From contig JACCGJ010020365.1 in NCBI GenBank assembly GCA_013407085.1, forward strand, positions 1-64,000: DNA of 64,000 nucleotides. Direction: 5' to 3'. The notes under the pieces were generated by a model that did not search any database, was not told where the DNA came from, and worked only from the letters and a program-made list of their open reading frames with translations. This stretch comes from Atriophallophorus winterbourni. Taxonomy: Eukaryota; Platyhelminthes; Trematoda; Plagiorchiida; Microphallidae. Shown here piece after piece: positions 11,151-22,500 of this stretch. Both the position numbers and the translations under genes were made by a program. How positions within the stretch are numbered: the first letter of the stretch is position 1; the number at the start of each line of letters is the position of its first letter.

Positions 11151-13050
11151 GGCAGGTGAGTTGTTGTCCGGTAATATTTGTTGCAAGTTTGCGCAAGGTG
11201 TATCCAGCTTATCGCCAGCGTCTCTGAAGAAAGTTTTTGTCAACATCTGCGGCTTCATTCGTTTCCATAGATGCTGAACATTTTAGCGAAAGCAGAATTT
11301 TAGTACCTTCCAGAGGTAGGTATAGATGAAGATCTGGATTTTGTATGATGATGACTGGTTCTCCAGCACTCTGCTCCGTATAGCAGTGTTGACTTAACTA
11401 AGGTGTTGAAAAGCATCAACTTTTTGCTGACACTACTCTCGATGGAACCTCAAATGTTCCTGAACTGCTCTAGAATGCTGTGCATGGTGGGAACATGGTC
11501 CGTGCACGTTCTCTCTTTTCGGGAGAATGCATGTTGTTCATGAAGATGTAGTTCAAAAGCGTCTTCCATTCTGTTTAGCGAGAATCGGTTAAACATTTTC
11601 CCTGGGATAGATATCACCATTATCCCTTGATAGTTGGAACTGGAACTAAGGTCGAATTTTTGGGTTGTTAGATGAGATTACATTCTTTTCAAACAACGGG
11701 TACTTCTTTTTTCCTCAGATCTTGTAGACGTTTGGGTTTAAGAGCTCCACATTGGTCTTGATGTCCACTATTAGCGCTTCTGCCGAGAGGTTTTCAGATC
11801 AAGTAGCTTTGTCGTTCTTTGTTTGCCTAATGACGCAACGGATCTCTTCTTTCTTTGGTGCAAAGCACCTGATTTGTTGATCGCTGTGAGCTAACAATAT
11901 CTTCGGTGTGTTTGAAGGAGCTGATTTGGCTGGCCTTTAGTACTCAGCACACCTTTTTCTAATCAATTTCGTCCTCTATGCTACTTCATCTCTGTTCTTC
12001 ACTTGACTTAACTCCTTGACGTATTCAGGTCAATGCTTCTTTCAATGTCTGTCAATTCTGTTCTCTATTCTCTATTTCAAGCAACCCTTTCAGGTCTGGG
12101 AACTTGATGAAGAGTCTGACCACAAACTGTTCTTCCTTAACCCGTCTATTAGCATAGCGGTTTTGTAGCGGTGTCTTCGGCCGGTCTTCTCGATCCAGTA
12201 TTTCTTTAGCTCAAGTGTTCACTTAGCAACAACTATGTGAATATCGTGAACAACGTCAGCTTCTCTTTCGACGCATACATCTTGAAGACAGCGTCGAAAC
12301 GTATTTCCGATGTACATGCGGTCAATGTGGATTTTTGGCGACAGATCTGGTGGAAAATTAGTCGCTTTGTGTATCATTCTGTGCTGAAAACACTTCCTTT
12401 GACGACCAGATTGCTTGCGGCGTATAAGTCAGCGAATCGCACTCCGTTGTCATTTATCTCGCCTAAACCTCGCTGACACATGATCCCCTAGCACCCCAGG
12501 ATGTCACTGCCAATCTTGGTGTTCAAGTCACCTAATAAAATGGCGACTCCCCTCTCTGGTCCTTCTTGTATCATGGATGACAGTATGTGGTTAATTTATT
12601 CCTTCTCTTCCTTTCTACTGTCGTTTGTCGCAGCGTATCACTAGATTGTGTCCATATTGATCTTCTTCTTTATATAGAAGGAGGATGTCATGAACTGCGG
12701 TGCATGCGCCTCCAACCAAATAAGCGCTATATGTGCAGATATCGGAGCATCAAAGCCATTCACCTGAAGTTTGCTGCATCTTCATTCTCGTGACCCGGGT
12801 ACAATAGTAATTCATCAGAAGTCAATCGCATATTCCCGGAACAAATACATGTTCACTGTGAGTTTATACTGTCTCTTATCTGCGCCAACTTGCAATTTTC
12901 TTTCAGTCTTATACTTTGCTCGGACCCTCCATGTTGCGATGCTGGTGATGGTTTTGGTGGCGACGATGACTATGGCTTCCACCAATCGACTTCATATAAT
13001 TTACAGAATGCGGTCCCTCGACTCTCAAGTCCTTGTTGTTTCTTAGAATT
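11060..13050 (-). mobile_element. RTE-type (SR2-like) LINE relic
   Basis: Read on the - strand from about 13050 downward, pieces of an RTE element appear in order: LGDLNTKIGSDILGC (endonuclease, about 12510-12555), LGEINDNGVRFADLYAASNLVV (about 12400-12470), a long decayed linker, FNRFSLNRMEDAFELHLHEQHAFSRKERTCTDH (RT fingers, about 11495-11600) and LLYGAESWRTS (about 11350-11390). The RT palm with its aspartates is missing, so there is an internal deletion near 11490. The last piece, ending about 11070, fits the GHTLRK C-terminal block. All frames are broken. The order and motifs match the schistosome SR2/RTE type known to me. Confidence 0.72.
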
Positions 13051-13449
13051 ATTGTTGGCGTTTCTATAGCCAGAAAGTTATTTACAAGGTGATTTATCTA
13101 CCGCAAGTCTCTAATTCACAAGTGAACCTTTTTATTTTTTATTTAGTTTAATGTGATCAAATTGTTTGCAACCTTCAATGTAAACGCCGCGCGTATTTGT
13201 AATTTATAATTTGAGCAAAATACACCGGTAAGTCCAAAAAATGTAAAAATAGAAAATGATTACAAAAACGTTTGGTTAAACCCAGATTCATTAAAGCTTG
13301 ATGTTGATTATAATTCACTAATTCAATATTCTTTTCATATTTTCGGGAACAATGTGAGAAATATCAAGTAATGCAGTACCCAGTTGTCCATGCTGTAATT
13401 ACTTGAGTGGTAGTCGTTGATTGTTACCCATTATTTATACTATAAACAA

Positions 13450-14480
13450 TCTCAAATGTGATATTATCTCTTGCTTCTGTTCCAGATGAATAAATTTATG
13501 TTTCAAGGGTGTTTTCATAAGTTGATCGAAACATTCATTTCAGCGCGGTTAAACCGTGTGGCTGTGAATAACGTTTTTGTCTCCATAGATGATAGCGAGC
13601 TCAGGTTTGTTACAGGGATCTGCTCTTTGCACGTTTTTATTCAGACGCGGTAGCCATCGATTGTCTTTTATTCGTTGATTATCTAAAGTTGTGAGACTGT
13701 CAGATCCTGCGATGGCCACGAGTTTCTGCAACACGCAATTGATGACTTAGTTAATTGGAAAAAATCGCTCATCACTGCCTATAAATGAGAAAAAGTCAAC
13801 CGTCATGCGCATATGCTCCGGTGACACTGCGGGGAATACTTTCTGGGAAGTAAACCCATTCGGGATTCTGGTTATGGATTTCTTGAAGTCGAAGGCGGAC
13901 ACTTGTTGGAGAATCGGCAGCGCTACCAGGATGCTCTGGGCCATTCGGCGTTCATTTGCAGTCATTACCCCGCATATCTTTCAGATGCTTTTCTCGGCGC
14001 ATGCCCGTATTCTGTTAAAATATGGACTACCCGTTGCATTTTCATCGTCAAAAGGCGAATGTGACTCATCTAAAAGCGCACCATGGAAGGGTAGTATGAT
14101 GCTTCATGGTATGCGCCACCTTGCGTACCAGGACAGACGGAGCTTACTGAAACTTTAACCCCTAGAACTTCGAAGTAAATGTTCTGATATGCTCCTTACA
14201 CACCGAATCATTCTCGGTCAATATGGCGACGAGTTCCTTCGGTTCTTCCGATTATTAGATAAATCGGGGACGCGTGAAACTTGCTACCGAATGAGCTCCT
14301 GTCTCTAACATCTGAACAGCTATTTAATCCCGCGTTGCATCAGCATTTGTTGAAACGGGTTGACCTGATCCCCTGAAGGGATGAAGTGATGGTCCTCTAC
14401 TCTCAGGACTTGCCTTGTTAGCATAAGTCACCCATGTTCATATTTGTGTAGAAGCTCAAACGGGATTGCATCCCTCCTGG
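13450..14480 (+). mobile_element. LINE relic: end of reverse transcriptase and C-terminal domain
   Basis: The + strand shows ARLNRVAVNNVF (about 13540), then a frame from 13790 to 14157 with DFKSKADTCWRIGSATRMLWAIRRSF, ITPHIFQMLFSAHARILLKYGLPVAF and MMLHGMRHLAYQDR. This is the post-RT domain of a CR1/jockey-superfamily element. Further weak pieces (LPNELLSLTSEQLF, about 14280-14325) continue to about 14360. The 5' parts are missing. Confidence 0.7.
13805..14158 (+). pseudogene. Post-RT domain fragment of a LINE
   Basis: A 117-residue frame covering the conserved post-RT segment of the relic described for this region. It ends at a stop where related elements continue, so it is a fragment, not a gene. 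Confidence 0.65.
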
Positions 14481-15590
14481 TTTCGATCATGAAGAAGAAG
14501 GAAATCAAATTATACACGACTTTCTGAAATAATTTATTCCTTGTTACATTAAACTTGTAGGATTATAAAAGCATACATTAAAATAATATTGATTCATGAA
14601 AAAATCTGTTCGCTTTTCATTCATTGCACGTACTGACGTAATTCTTACACAACACAGTACAACCGTTTTTCCGTGTTGTCAGTTTCCACCGCTGTCACTG
14701 AAGGTTGTGTGGATTGCATCGTCAGTCGTGTATTAAGCGTGGACGGTGACGAAAATGTAGCTCCCTTGCACATTAGCTGTGTGCATAAGTAGAAAGCGCC
14801 AATGACTTTTGAAAACATTACATGAGAGTCCATTGATGTTGAAATAGCGTGCAATCTGGCCTCGGTCTGTTTCACTGGTTTTTAATTTGGCTGATGCGTG
14901 TTGGAGAGTTACGCAGTTGGGACACCAAGTGGACCATACGTCAGAAAAGCATAAAGAAATGCAAGCAATATGGACTATAATTTATTAGGGCGTTTTTCAA
15001 ATATGTTAAATATAAGAAATTTTAAAATGTGGATCAGAATTGATGACCCATTAAAAGTTTCAAGCGAATTGTGTTAGAAATTGTGCTTGGAAAAGCGGTC
15101 TGTTTGTGTATAACTCCAACAAACGAGATCTCTTAGTATTCTGTTAATGCCACAACGTTTTTAAGCAAACATGAGTATTTCAAGCGGTATTAAATAAACA
15201 AGCGCACCAATATGAGTGGTCTGAATCTGAGTATCGTATCATATATGGTTAATTAATGTAGTCTGTCCTGCACGCTATCTTGAAAAAAACATTTTTATTA
15301 CCACGTTATTAGTATATTTTAAAATTACAAGTTTTACATGAAGGCCTTATAATTCATTCATATTGAGCTGTTCCGGAATTTATGTTTCCCCATTAGGCAT
15401 TTATTATCTACTTTTAATTCCTGTATCATATTTAAAAAAAACTTACATGGCAAAAGGCCTTGTGTGGTTTCATGTTTTAAGTATGGCGTTTAAAAACTAC
15501 ACTAACATTTATGGTCATTATGATCATTAAAAATTATCGGAACGCAAATAATCTCATATTTGTAATAAAATAACTTCGAGAAATTGGATA
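14480..15590. other. Spacer without recognisable gene
   Basis: AT-rich sequence with short frames only. A frame at 14645-14875 on the - strand has no recognised motif. Nothing supported. Confidence 0.35.
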
Positions 15591-16560
15591 GACAATTTGT
15601 ACAACTTTATTTTATGGATTATGAAAATGCGTTTAAATGTATTTTATGAAGGTTTTTACTCTGAAACCTATCTAGATGTGGTGTTCCATCAAACATTATT
15701 CATTGAATTGCATCCTACTTCGAAAGGCGTCTTCAATATAGGTCATGAATTGCAAAACCCCCCGTACGATACCGATTCCGCATGGTGCCTGCAGGGTACA
15801 ATACTGTCTCCATTGTGTTTTATTTACATTTTTGATCTTCCTTGTAATCCTTCTGCAATGCTATTAAATAGGCCGACGTCATATCCGTTGCATTGAACCA
15901 CAATAGTCCATTTGACTAACATGCTTTTGAATAAATGATTACAAACATTCATCAATGGTCGTCCGCACGGGGTTTATCTTTGCATCTCAAAATGCAACGA
16001 AATGGTATTCTTCAACATGACTGGACAGCGATGTTCAGCTCTGCATCAAAACATTTCTCGCGTTTCATTTAATAGCTAGGTGTATGAAAAATGTAGTAGT
16101 TTTAAGTACCTTTGCCTTAAAATATCCGATACTGTTAGCTGGACCACACAATTCCTGAAAATTCACCGGATGTCATTCAATGCTTTTTGCTTCCGTACTC
16201 TCGCCATCCCACACAATGTAATTCAACTCTTTGTTTTTTCTTACATCGTTCCACACCTGCTTTGCGCATTCCCCGTAATTTTTCCTTGCCTCCTGAAAAA
16301 GGATTTTCTGATGATCAGAAGATGTATCAAGGTTATCTCAAGATTGAGCTGTCTTTGAGGATTTAATTTAGGACACTATTGTCGATCGTCACTTCCGTGA
16401 ATGCCAGAGGTTCATCGAAAACATTTCTTCTGATAGCTCACATCCAATGAACAAGACCATCGTCGCCTGCGAATCTTTTTCCTCCACCCGAAGCCAATAT
16501 TCTATAACCTATTCAAGAACCAATAAATTCAGAAACTCTATTGTTCCTTACCTCACACGA
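15590..16560 (+). mobile_element. Jockey-like LINE relic, RT and C-terminal part
   Basis: Decayed RT begins with a DYENAF palm motif in one frame (about 15612-15630), then LQGTILSPLCFIYIFDLP (about 15790-15845), and in a later frame SSFKYLCLKISDTVSW (about 16095-16140), IVPHLLCAFPVIFPCLLKKDFLMIRRCIKVISRLS (about 16245-16350) and a trailing C-terminal segment to about 16560. At least three frames are used. The polymerase box is not intact. An inverted partial copy lies at 10825-11150. Confidence 0.75.
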
Positions 16561-16677
16561 TACATGGTTAATCAATCGATGACTGATTCAGAGTTGAAGA
16601 TGCGCCTGACAATTTGATAACTGATTTTGAGATCTCCATGACAATTTTCCAACTTAATTTATAATTTAATTCGCATA

Positions 16678-16766
16678 TATGCCTAAGCCTGGGTAACTTG
16701 ACAGTATTTTAGCCCACGTACAGTATTTAAAATGCGACACTTTGCCTGGATCACGCTTGTGTTATT
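16678..16766 (+). repeat. SINE family A, 3' portion
   Basis: A degenerate copy of the 84-260 bp repeat found eight more times in the window. It carries the CTGGGTAACTTGACAGTAT, AGCCCACGTACAGT and TTTGCCTGGATCACGCTTGT blocks. It is 5'-truncated like several other copies. Confidence 0.7.
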
Positions 16767-16892
16767 TTATACATTTGAAATTTTCTTAGCTTTGTGGAGA
16801 AATTAATTAACTTACTGAAAATTTTTGTATACGAACAAAGTCATTTACTTCGTCTCCTTTCTTTCAATTAAGCTTTTTTTATGTTTATATAT

Positions 16893-16916
16893 AGAAAGAG
16901 AGAGCGAGAGAGAGAG
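16893..16916 (+). repeat. (GA)n microsatellite
   Basis: Short GA-rich run with two C interruptions. Confidence 0.7.
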
Positions 16917-17222
16917 TAAACTGTTCGTTAAAAGCGGAATTCGTTGTAAGTAAAACGCATTGTCAGACGTGATTTTGCCGCCGTTTTTTTGTACACGTGT
17001 AAACAAGTGAAGTATGTCTTACCTTTGTGTGTTTCTGCATGCGTGTAATCCATTTGATGATTAGATGATGTCACCGCACACAGATCACAACATTAAATCC
17101 AAGTTCATGTTAATAACAGTAAATTTATTCTAAAACGAAGAAGTAAAAACAACTTGCACACACACTGACAGTTCGATCTCATGCTTTCATGAAGTAGCTG
17201 GTGATGCTCTTTTGTTTAATTT

Positions 17223-17597
17223 TTGACTTCGCCACCGCCTCGATCTCTCTCTCCACAAATTCAAGTTTTCTTTCGACGTCTCTTCCTTCTATCCTTAAAA
17301 TCTCCTGCAAAGATTGAGAGCACTACTGGCATCTTTAACAGACGGAGCTACCAGTCACATAGAATTCACGTGATTTTCGTTTGCGTGCGTGCGAGTCAGT
17401 TGGCAAATTGTAGGCTAGGCTGCCTGTGTCTCGCCAAGTTGTGTGTCAGTTCTATTCTTAGCGCACTGCAGGATAATCTTGAAGGAGCGTTGTGTTTTAA
17501 AGGCAAGACAAAGCGAGTTCGTTGTATGCATGAACTTTATTTAACAAACATAGCTGTCGAGAACGTGTACAGTGTTCGTAAAAGGCGAGATCCGTAA
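17223..17597 (+). other. Unrecognised open frame of 124 codons
   Basis: Begins MTSPPPRSLS and contains several cysteines in the second half. No domain, splice context or repeat identity is recognised. Length is near what chance allows in this base composition. It may be noncoding. Confidence 0.15.
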
Positions 17598-17693
17598 CGA
17601 ACAGATTCGTTGTACGAATGTTTTAAACAGGCTTACAAAGATGGAATTTATCTGGGAAATCATGGTGTGTTCGTTCAACCCGAGAATTCGTTG

Positions 17694-17846
17694 TTATAGA
17701 TGCAAACGGACTGAAGTTTTGATGTTTTGCAGAATATCGTGAGTACATGTAGTTTCTCATTTAATAAACAGCCACGTTGTGATTAATGATCCGATGACTT
17801 TGCTGATGTTCAGTAAAAAGTAACTTCAGTCCGTTTGCATCTATAA
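17694..17846. repeat. 25-bp perfect inverted repeat with 103-bp spacer
   Basis: Bases 17694-17718 (TTATAGATGCAAACGGACTG then AAGTT) are the exact reverse complement of 17822-17846. The spacer is AT-rich and shows no coding sequence. It could be a small foldback element or a transcribed stem-loop. Confidence 0.8.
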
Positions 17847-17899
17847 AACGTTCTTATTACTTAGGTTAGAATATTGAGAATTTATTTGAGCATATAGCT

Positions 17900-18780
17900 A
17901 TATTGAACAGAGTTAACCGAACAATACCCAACTAGGCCAAATGAAAGGTTATACAGTCAATTAATTTTATTTTACAAATACCTGTATTAGTAGAAGGGTA
18001 TTTCGAAATCAAATATGAGAATTTATCTTAACTCGTTTGGAGAACGGATATTATCCTGTCTCTAAATTACCGGCCTCTTTTATGGATCAACTCAGTAATC
18101 AGTCCAAATTAATTTAGCAAATCTGAGGCAATGTTTGTATGCAACGATAATTTGAGAAAAAACTAGGGTGTTTTATTTTATCATGGATTACAACGAGGTA
18201 AAAGCACAGCCTTTTTTGATATGGCACACGATGCTTTTATAAATGCAGACTGAAGCTATCAAAAATTACATCGATTTATGGAATAATGGGCGCTTTGAAC
18301 TGACGTTACCATAAACCTCACTTGAGTTGGTTAAATATGCAACAATCTGTAGGAAAATTGCATCACCTCGAATTTTGCACTCAGTGATGTAGTCATCATA
18401 GCCGTTAGATAGCGTACCGCTAAAGAATGAACTTAAATGTGAGGGGTGACTTCCACAAATCGCCCTTTGGAGTGGTTATTCAATCCAACGAGCTTGTATA
18501 TTGACTTTGGCTGTATCTCACTCACGACTCAACTGTAGACGATAGTATTTGTCGCGCGAGTTTTTTTTACGTGGAACAATCTACCTGAGTATGTGGTGAA
18601 CTCACAAAATCAGAACATGTTTAGCAGTTCCTTCTTGGTCCTTCGCCCTATACATCCTGATCACGTGGATTTACATGTCACCACACTGTGCCTGATTCTC
18701 AAACTGTTCAGTAAGCAACCCGACCCGTTTTTGACTGTGACATTGTTCGTATTTCCCATATTGTTGTTTCTGTAGAGCTA
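17900..18780 (+). pseudogene. Possible heavily decayed LINE relic
   Basis: Scattered + strand blocks resemble RT pieces: NGYYPVSKLPASF near 18050 (compare NYRPVS), and FTWNNLPEYVVNSQNQNMF near 18575-18625, like the LINE ending WNxLPxxVV. The order is right but the similarity is weak. Confidence 0.3.
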
Positions 18781-20885
18781 TATGCTTTTTAGACCATTAA
18801 AATTGAATTGAAAGAGGACCGAGAAGCTATATTACTCGTTTGTACATTTAGTAGAGACTCGTAATCTTTTACATTCAGTGATTTGCATCCATTCTAACAT
18901 TCTAGTTTACTATCCTGGGATAAATAGCCGGCAATTAATACTCCTGAATTTTTACTTACTCTAACGTGTTTTACTGCTTACCTCCCCAGCAGTTATTCTG
19001 TAGTTAATTATCACTACGTTGATGCAAAAAAGACGCTCATTAAGCCAAGCTCATTTGCCACAGAGATTAGTGTTGGTCTCATAATTATCTCTCCAACACA
19101 ATGTGTCATTCAACTGGGAGCAGAGTGCCAAATGTAGGTATATGAAAAAGCTCAACACAAAGATAATACCTCCAATACTCCGTGATTTTAAGAAATATTT
19201 TTTGTGTAATTAGTTTCGATAGGCACAACTACGCCTGGTTCATTCTATGGTTCAAAACGACATCGGGAATTGTCAAAATAGCCGCGGATAAAATTAGGTA
19301 ACAGTGAGAATTACAGAAAAAGAACAAATGCATCGGGTTCTACCAATCAATATCGGTACGACACTGTTAACTGATAATTCATCATTGCAACCGTTCTTTT
19401 CAAAAGTTTGTCAAATATGATTAAACTTGTTTAAGCGTGGCCAGACTGTTTATAATGAAACTGATCGAAAGACCGAAAATTTTAAGAATTACTGACGTAC
19501 TGTGATGCTCACATCCCCATTGCTTACACACCACTACCGGTTTCTAGTGCAGACAGTAAGATCAGGTTCAGTGAGCCTCAAGAATTACTGTTTGACCCCT
19601 TGACATTGACTTATTGAGTGGATTGACCAGAATTCAACCCGATCTTTTACTGTTTCATTCATTTCGTTCGGTGTAGCTGAAGAAGATGCTCTATTTGCTA
19701 AACAGAAACAGTTCAATGCCTGCCAATGAATTGCACAAAAGTTTAGAGAGAAAATGAGCAGGTGGTTCATTTTGTTAATTCGCTCATGTGTTGACTTATT
19801 GATTTCGATTAGTACAAGATTGCGCCATTAAATCAAACTATCGATTCAAGTTCACCTCACTGTTTACTTTTTCACACAGCACCATGGCTTTTGCAGTTTT
19901 GATCAACGCCTCACGCGTCATAGCTTTCTCACCGACTCGTTGTTGTGTGACCTTAATCTATCGATTCCCCATTGAACACGTGATAATCGTGTCGGTGTCG
20001 GGTGCGCCCTCGATGAGTTGTGCGGGTTTTCGTGTCGTTTTGTCAAGTGCTGTGTGTGACTCGATAAACACGCTGTTCTATGTGTTTCTTATTCACTGTC
20101 ACTCCGGCTGTCTCAACTCCATTTAACCCATTCGAGTGTCTCACTGTATCTCGATTTCCGATGTTATACTCGCATGAGTTCGTAGGTATTCTCTCTCTGC
20201 TTGTCTCTGATTTCTCACCTCTCTCTCTTGTATTTTATCTTATCCTGCGCAATGTGCAACTGCTTTGTGATCATAATGGTTGTATGAAAATCATTCGAAC
20301 TCCAAAATGGTCTTGTAAGAATTGTGTGCGTATGGTCGTCTCACCAAGGTTGTTCTTATGGATTCATCCCAACACTGCACCACGATCAGGTCATATGACA
20401 AGTTTCTTCAAATAAAGGACAGAAACATCATTTTGCCATCCAGAACATCTGTCGAGTGAATGTGATTTATCCCACGTGCTTGGACCACCGAACAAATGAA
20501 ATCAAAATTTTCTCAATAATATTGTATGCGTGGTTTGATCGTTTATGCTTGAAGTGTGCTGATTTCTTAAAAGCTGTAATTTTGAACATTTCTCTACATT
20601 TCATATCAGAGATCCCTTATTCCATTTGCATCAAGATAAATTTGTTAAATAGAACCGCTTATTGAACAAATACGGTCGAATTTGTCTCGAGGATATCATG
20701 TGTAGATTTTCTGTGAATATTTTTGAATCATTGGCAAAGCTGAATTTTAGAAAAATGCTTTGTCCTATCCTTCTTCTTTTATTTTTATTTTTATTTCAAT
20801 GTTTCCTTGCGCAAATAAGTAACACAAGCGGATAGTCAGTTAAATTGCCGCGTATTTGGCAGATGTCACATGGCCTATAACTCAG
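18780..20885. other. Gene-poor spacer
   Basis: Apart from a small repeat at 19505-19590 I see nothing recognisable. The frames 19884-20126 and 20080-20415 have no motif I know and no clear splice context. Confidence 0.35.
19505..19590 (-). repeat. Hammerhead SINE family B, copy with core deleted
   Basis: The GCTCACATCCCCAT start, the CACCACTACCGGTTTCTAG block and the ACAGTAAGATCAGGTTCAGT block match other copies, but the stem II and CUGAUGA region between them is missing. The ribozyme is therefore dead here. Confidence 0.65.
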
Positions 20886-20889
20886 TTTG

Positions 20890-21210
20890 GGTGTAGCAAG
20901 CTAAATGAATGAATTCTGTGATTGTTAGTATGGGTTTGCGATAATAACACGCTTTATTTGTGAAAACCAGAATAAAAGCACTCACACACCATAATCGCTT
21001 ATATTTGCGATTATCCATCCATGTCGAGCTCATCGAACTATTCACAAATTTGATCACGGCGGTCCATAACGGAAGCACTGGTCTCGAGTTTCGCTCTTAT
21101 TTGTGCTCATCATCACTGCATATCCTCTGCTTCGGGTCGGATTCGAACCGCCGACCATCACTATTGTAGTACCAAGCCTTACGACCTGGGCTACCGTCCA
21201 CCGTTTGACC
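20890..21210 (-). repeat. tRNA-derived SINE with A and B boxes
   Basis: On the - strand the head starts near 21205 with GTGGACGGTAGCCCAGGTCG, giving an A-box-like GTAGCCCAGGT. It is followed by a perfect B box GGTTCGAATCC (21130-21140, minus). A body of about 230 bp runs to about 20890. The T-arm does not fold with a normal 7-base loop, so it is a tRNA-derived SINE head rather than a working tRNA. Confidence 0.6.
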
Positions 21211-21840
21211 GATCGCAATTAAGCGTTTATGAATCTTCCTGCTTCTGCTTTCTTTATGATTATTTTTATTCTTCTGCGAATTTATTTGTCATGAGCTGTC
21301 AACAAGACTATCAAGAAAAAGTGAACAAAATTGGTTGCAAAAATGATGAACGCGAACTTTGGGAACGTTTCGCATTTTAATTATTGTGTGTTGTGATTGT
21401 GCTAACCGAATGTTCCACAGTTCACGTTTATATTTAAACTGAGAACGATTGGAACGGCAAAAAGTTGGTCATTTATGAGTGCTTCACAATTTGAGTTGAA
21501 TCCTTTTGCACTGTACAATGCTCACCTGAGGGTCGTTTCAAGGTCAAAATATGTTTAGTACTGTTTTTAAATCGCTCTTGCTGTACCCCAACGCACAAAA
21601 CAGCCTGGAATAAGCAGTGGAGTTTTTAATCAAATGACACGAGAATCAGGAAAACCATGAGTACTACTTCAATCCTATGAAAATCGAGTATCGTTCGATA
21701 ACAAATCGGTTCAACCGAATAATGAAGTTTTAATCTGCTGAATGCGGTACGAGTTTACTGTCGGTTTTGTTAAGCAATCCGTTAACGTTTTTGGTATTAG
21801 GGATAAAAGGTAAAATAGGTGATGCCGCTTTGGTCGATTG
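21210..21840. other. Spacer without recognisable gene
   Basis: AT-rich; no gene or repeat recognised. Confidence 0.35.
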
Positions 21841-21849
21841 CTTGTCTCA

Positions 21850-22500
21850 AACAACGGTGTGTTTCACTAGATTTTCGCTCTCGTCAAAACTTTCTTTCGG
21901 AACAATTATCTTGTTCGGATAATACGTTTTACCACCTACATACACAGGTGAATAGACATTTGTGTGCAATCGGTTAGGGCTGTTTGGGAACATGACAATG
22001 CAACATTCCACAAAGCACCTTGACCTCACCACTAAAGCGTCTATAGTAAGCCAAGGGGGCGTCAAGTCACGTAGACAAGACAAGACCAGTTGTCGATTGA
22101 TGCCAATCTGATAAATTTGCTACAATAGGTAACTTGCGGTTAATAAACGTGAATGGGGTAGAGATCTCCACAACAATGCGCTCAGCAATGATGCGATCGC
22201 AAGCTAAACAACATTCTCAATATTTGTAAGATTCAATAATATTTTTAAAATATTTTTCATGACGCACATTGGTGTCGCAGTGTCAAGTGAACTTGACCTT
22301 GTTTACTTAGATCAGATTGACGTCAATACTCATCGTGTTAGACAAGTCGTCAGTTGATCTGTCTGGCCTACGTGGCATAAAAACCCTTATGCTTATTATA
22401 ATCGGCTTCGAAGTACGGTAAATCAGAGGTGGTGGGTGGAATGTTGCTTAGTCATGTTCCCTGTTCTAACCCCCAAGGTTGATGTAACGAAGCTTTTGTA
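21850..22500. repeat. Anonymous interspersed repeat also found at 33.83-34.05 and 34.38-34.51 kb
   Basis: Shared blocks include GTCAAGTCACGTAGACAAGA (21.05 kb region end, 22062-22083) with a similar one at 33970-33990, CATGTTCCCTGTTC near 22457 (reverse complement near 33885), and the TGACCTTG...TTAGATTGACGT pattern at 22290-22325 and 34400-34440. Order and orientation are mixed. No coding potential; class unknown. Confidence 0.4.

Noticed and set aside
21117..21205. Functional tRNA gene on the - strand
   Set aside because: B box is perfect but the T-arm would have an oversize loop and no proper acceptor stem forms; a SINE head fits better.
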